This document shows positions 62,605 to 64,000 of a stretch of DNA of 64,000 nucleotides, piece by piece. The notes below the pieces were generated by a model. It did no database searches. It had not been told where the DNA came from and saw only the letters and a list, made by a program, of their open reading frames with translations. The stretch covers positions 31,051,136 to 31,115,135 of the forward strand of contig CM038710.1 in the NCBI GenBank assembly GCA_021613375.1. Direction: 5' to 3'. The stretch's first letter is position 1; each line of letters starts with the position of its first letter. The DNA is from Megaleporinus macrocephalus (lineage: Eukaryota; Chordata; Actinopteri; Characiformes; Anostomidae). Position numbers and translations under genes: made by a program.

Positions 62605-63090
62605 GTGTGTAACCTGCACATCTGTGAACACCATTAATGCTAAACACAACATGTGCTGCCTTCTAAATGACGTCTTTTTCAAAGAGATATATGTTTTGTT
62701 TCAACATGACAACATCAAGCTGCAACTTTGCTGCATAATCAGAGAGCGCATGTGCTAGACTGGCCTACGTGCAGTCCAGAACTAAAATGTGACAGTGAAG
62801 GCTCTGTAGGATTGGAAAGAGAGTTGTATTAAAGAAAAATCACAAAAATTCATCTTTCAGAACTGGATCAGTTTGTGTCTTCAGTTTGAGAGATATTAAG
62901 GGCTGTTAAAAGGAAAGGTGATATAACACAGTGCTAAACATGCTCAACTTTTCTGGAACGTATTGCAGACATCAGAATTGGAATGTGCATGTATTTACAA
63001 AAAACACTTAATTCTTCAGTTTAATACAAAAATTGAATACAAATGCATTCTCTTTTGTTAGCACATTTTTCTCTTTTTTTCTATTTTGTA
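62605..63090 (+). mobile_element. Tc1-like copy, 5'-truncated
   Basis: It contains tgcacatctgtgaacaccat, gtgctgccttctaaatgacg and ggaaaggtgatataacacag in the family order, and its 3' part lies around 62.95-63.05 kb. No open frame survives. Confidence 0.55.
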
Positions 63091-64000
63091 ATGCACTTCA
63101 CATCTGTACAGGTCACTGCAGAAAGGTTAAACCCAGCTGCTTTGAAGCCTTTTTTGTTTACTTTTTGTTTATGTACTCTTTTCAAACCAACAGCCCTGGC
63201 TCTGACCCGACCCCACAAACCAGGTGTTCTCAGATGGGGTTAGCCATATCTACTGCTCCCTAAATATACATAACATTTATAAAAAAAGCACAGAGCACTT
63301 GTAAAAACACCAGCATCTGGATGCAACTTTCTGTGTTGTCTCCCCAGCGCAAACTGATTAGGCGCTATATGCAAGGAGACAAGTAGTGTTATATTCGTAT
63401 CATCTGTAAATTGTAGATATCCTAAACTCAGTGTCATGCTGTCATATCATTGACCATGGCACTTAAGTGTAGAGAGAAGGAAATAGTGTGTTGTTTCATC
63501 TCGTAATGTTTCTTTGTTTGCCTCTCAGCGTCAGTAGATTGGCATCCATGCAACAGCACTGTAAAAGGCTCTGCAGCATTATGATGGAGTGCTTTGGGTA
63601 ATAGATGTGTTCTGTAATGTGGTCGTGGTGGAGGCGGAATAGAGCAGGGCCTGCAGTGCAGAGTAGTTGTATGAATTTAAATAAAGCCCTGACTGTGAGT
63701 AACTGCATCAATGAGCTGCTGGGGTTTTTTTTCCCTTCTTTCTTTTTTTTTTTTTTTTTTGTTCTCATGGCTGACTTGACTGAAATGCAGCTGATTTACG
63801 CTCACTAGCAGCCGAACGCAGGCTGAGCTGTCCTGGTTATTTACTCTCTGTATTGCTCTGCTGGGTACTGGCCAGTTATTTACTGCAAATGGTTGTGTTG
63901 GTTCTGGAAGGCCGAAAATTGGGCTTTTATTTATTTATTTATTTATTTATATTTCAATTAATGGCAGCGTGTCGGAGCCGAGATTTAAAGGCTCGGAGGA

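Larger units (their letters stand above)
45020..64000 (+). other. agbl4: agbl4 intron after the catalytic-Glu exon (at least 19 kb, runs off the window)
   Basis: The intron starts at the weak donor gtatcc and extends past the window end. It contains a fold-back MITE (45.56-45.78 kb), Tc1-like relics (47.53-48.22, 54.55-54.96, 58.25-59.56, 61.64-62.43 and 62.60-63.09 kb), microsatellites, and repeat-free GC-richer blocks around 46.4-46.9, 50.4-51.6, 53.1-54.1, 56.35-56.9 and 59.9-61.1 kb. No exon matching the CCP6 carboxy-terminal region was recognised. The overlapping open frames near 60.0-60.5 kb on both strands match no family I know. Confidence 0.8.

Overview
This window is vertebrate, almost certainly teleost fish, nuclear DNA. 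The reasons are short coding exons with GT-AG splice sites inside multi-kilobase introns, abundant CA/GT and CT microsatellites, and fish-type repeats: Tc1-like and hAT-like DNA transposons, fold-back MITEs and tRNA-derived SINEs. There is no sign of bacterial, viral or plasmid gene organisation. I cannot name the species.

Only one protein-coding gene is supported, on the + strand: the middle of agbl4 (cytosolic carboxypeptidase 6, CCP6, an M14-family tubulin deglutamylase). Five consecutive coding exons lie at 12475-12564, 16225-16339, 21622-21733, 39381-39533 and 44857-45019. Their phases fit without a gap and they encode about 210 residues of the catalytic domain. Both residues of the HxxE zinc motif, the third zinc histidine, the NPDG...GNYR and DLNRHW substrate-pocket motifs and the catalytic glutamate are visible. 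The amino-terminal exons (upstream of position 1) and the carboxy-terminal exons (beyond 64000) are not in the window. The rest is intron: at least 12.4 kb before the first exon, then 3.7, 5.3, 17.6 and 5.3 kb, and at least 19 kb after the last.

The introns hold (i) transposon relics, including an 8-bp-TSD hAT element nested in an older Tc1-like copy near 1.4-4.4 kb and a second hAT nested in another Tc1-like element near 24.3-25.2 kb; (ii) a 68-bp minisatellite of 14 exact-length units with a C-rich, telomere-like core just after the third exon; (iii) a roughly 0.8-kb almost pure CT tract in the largest intron; (iv) SINEs and MITEs; and (v) several repeat-free, moderately GC-rich blocks that look like candidate conserved non-coding elements.

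The most interesting biology concerns splicing. The exon with the zinc-binding HPGE motif has a (GT)n run of about 65 bases ending three nucleotides before its terminal CAG, where a polypyrimidine tract should be. It is symmetric (90 nt, phase 1-1), so skipping it would give an in-frame, catalytically dead protein. The following intron has an AC run near its 5' splice site and a GT run near its 3' splice site, the arrangement reported in fish introns whose ends are bridged by RNA pairing.
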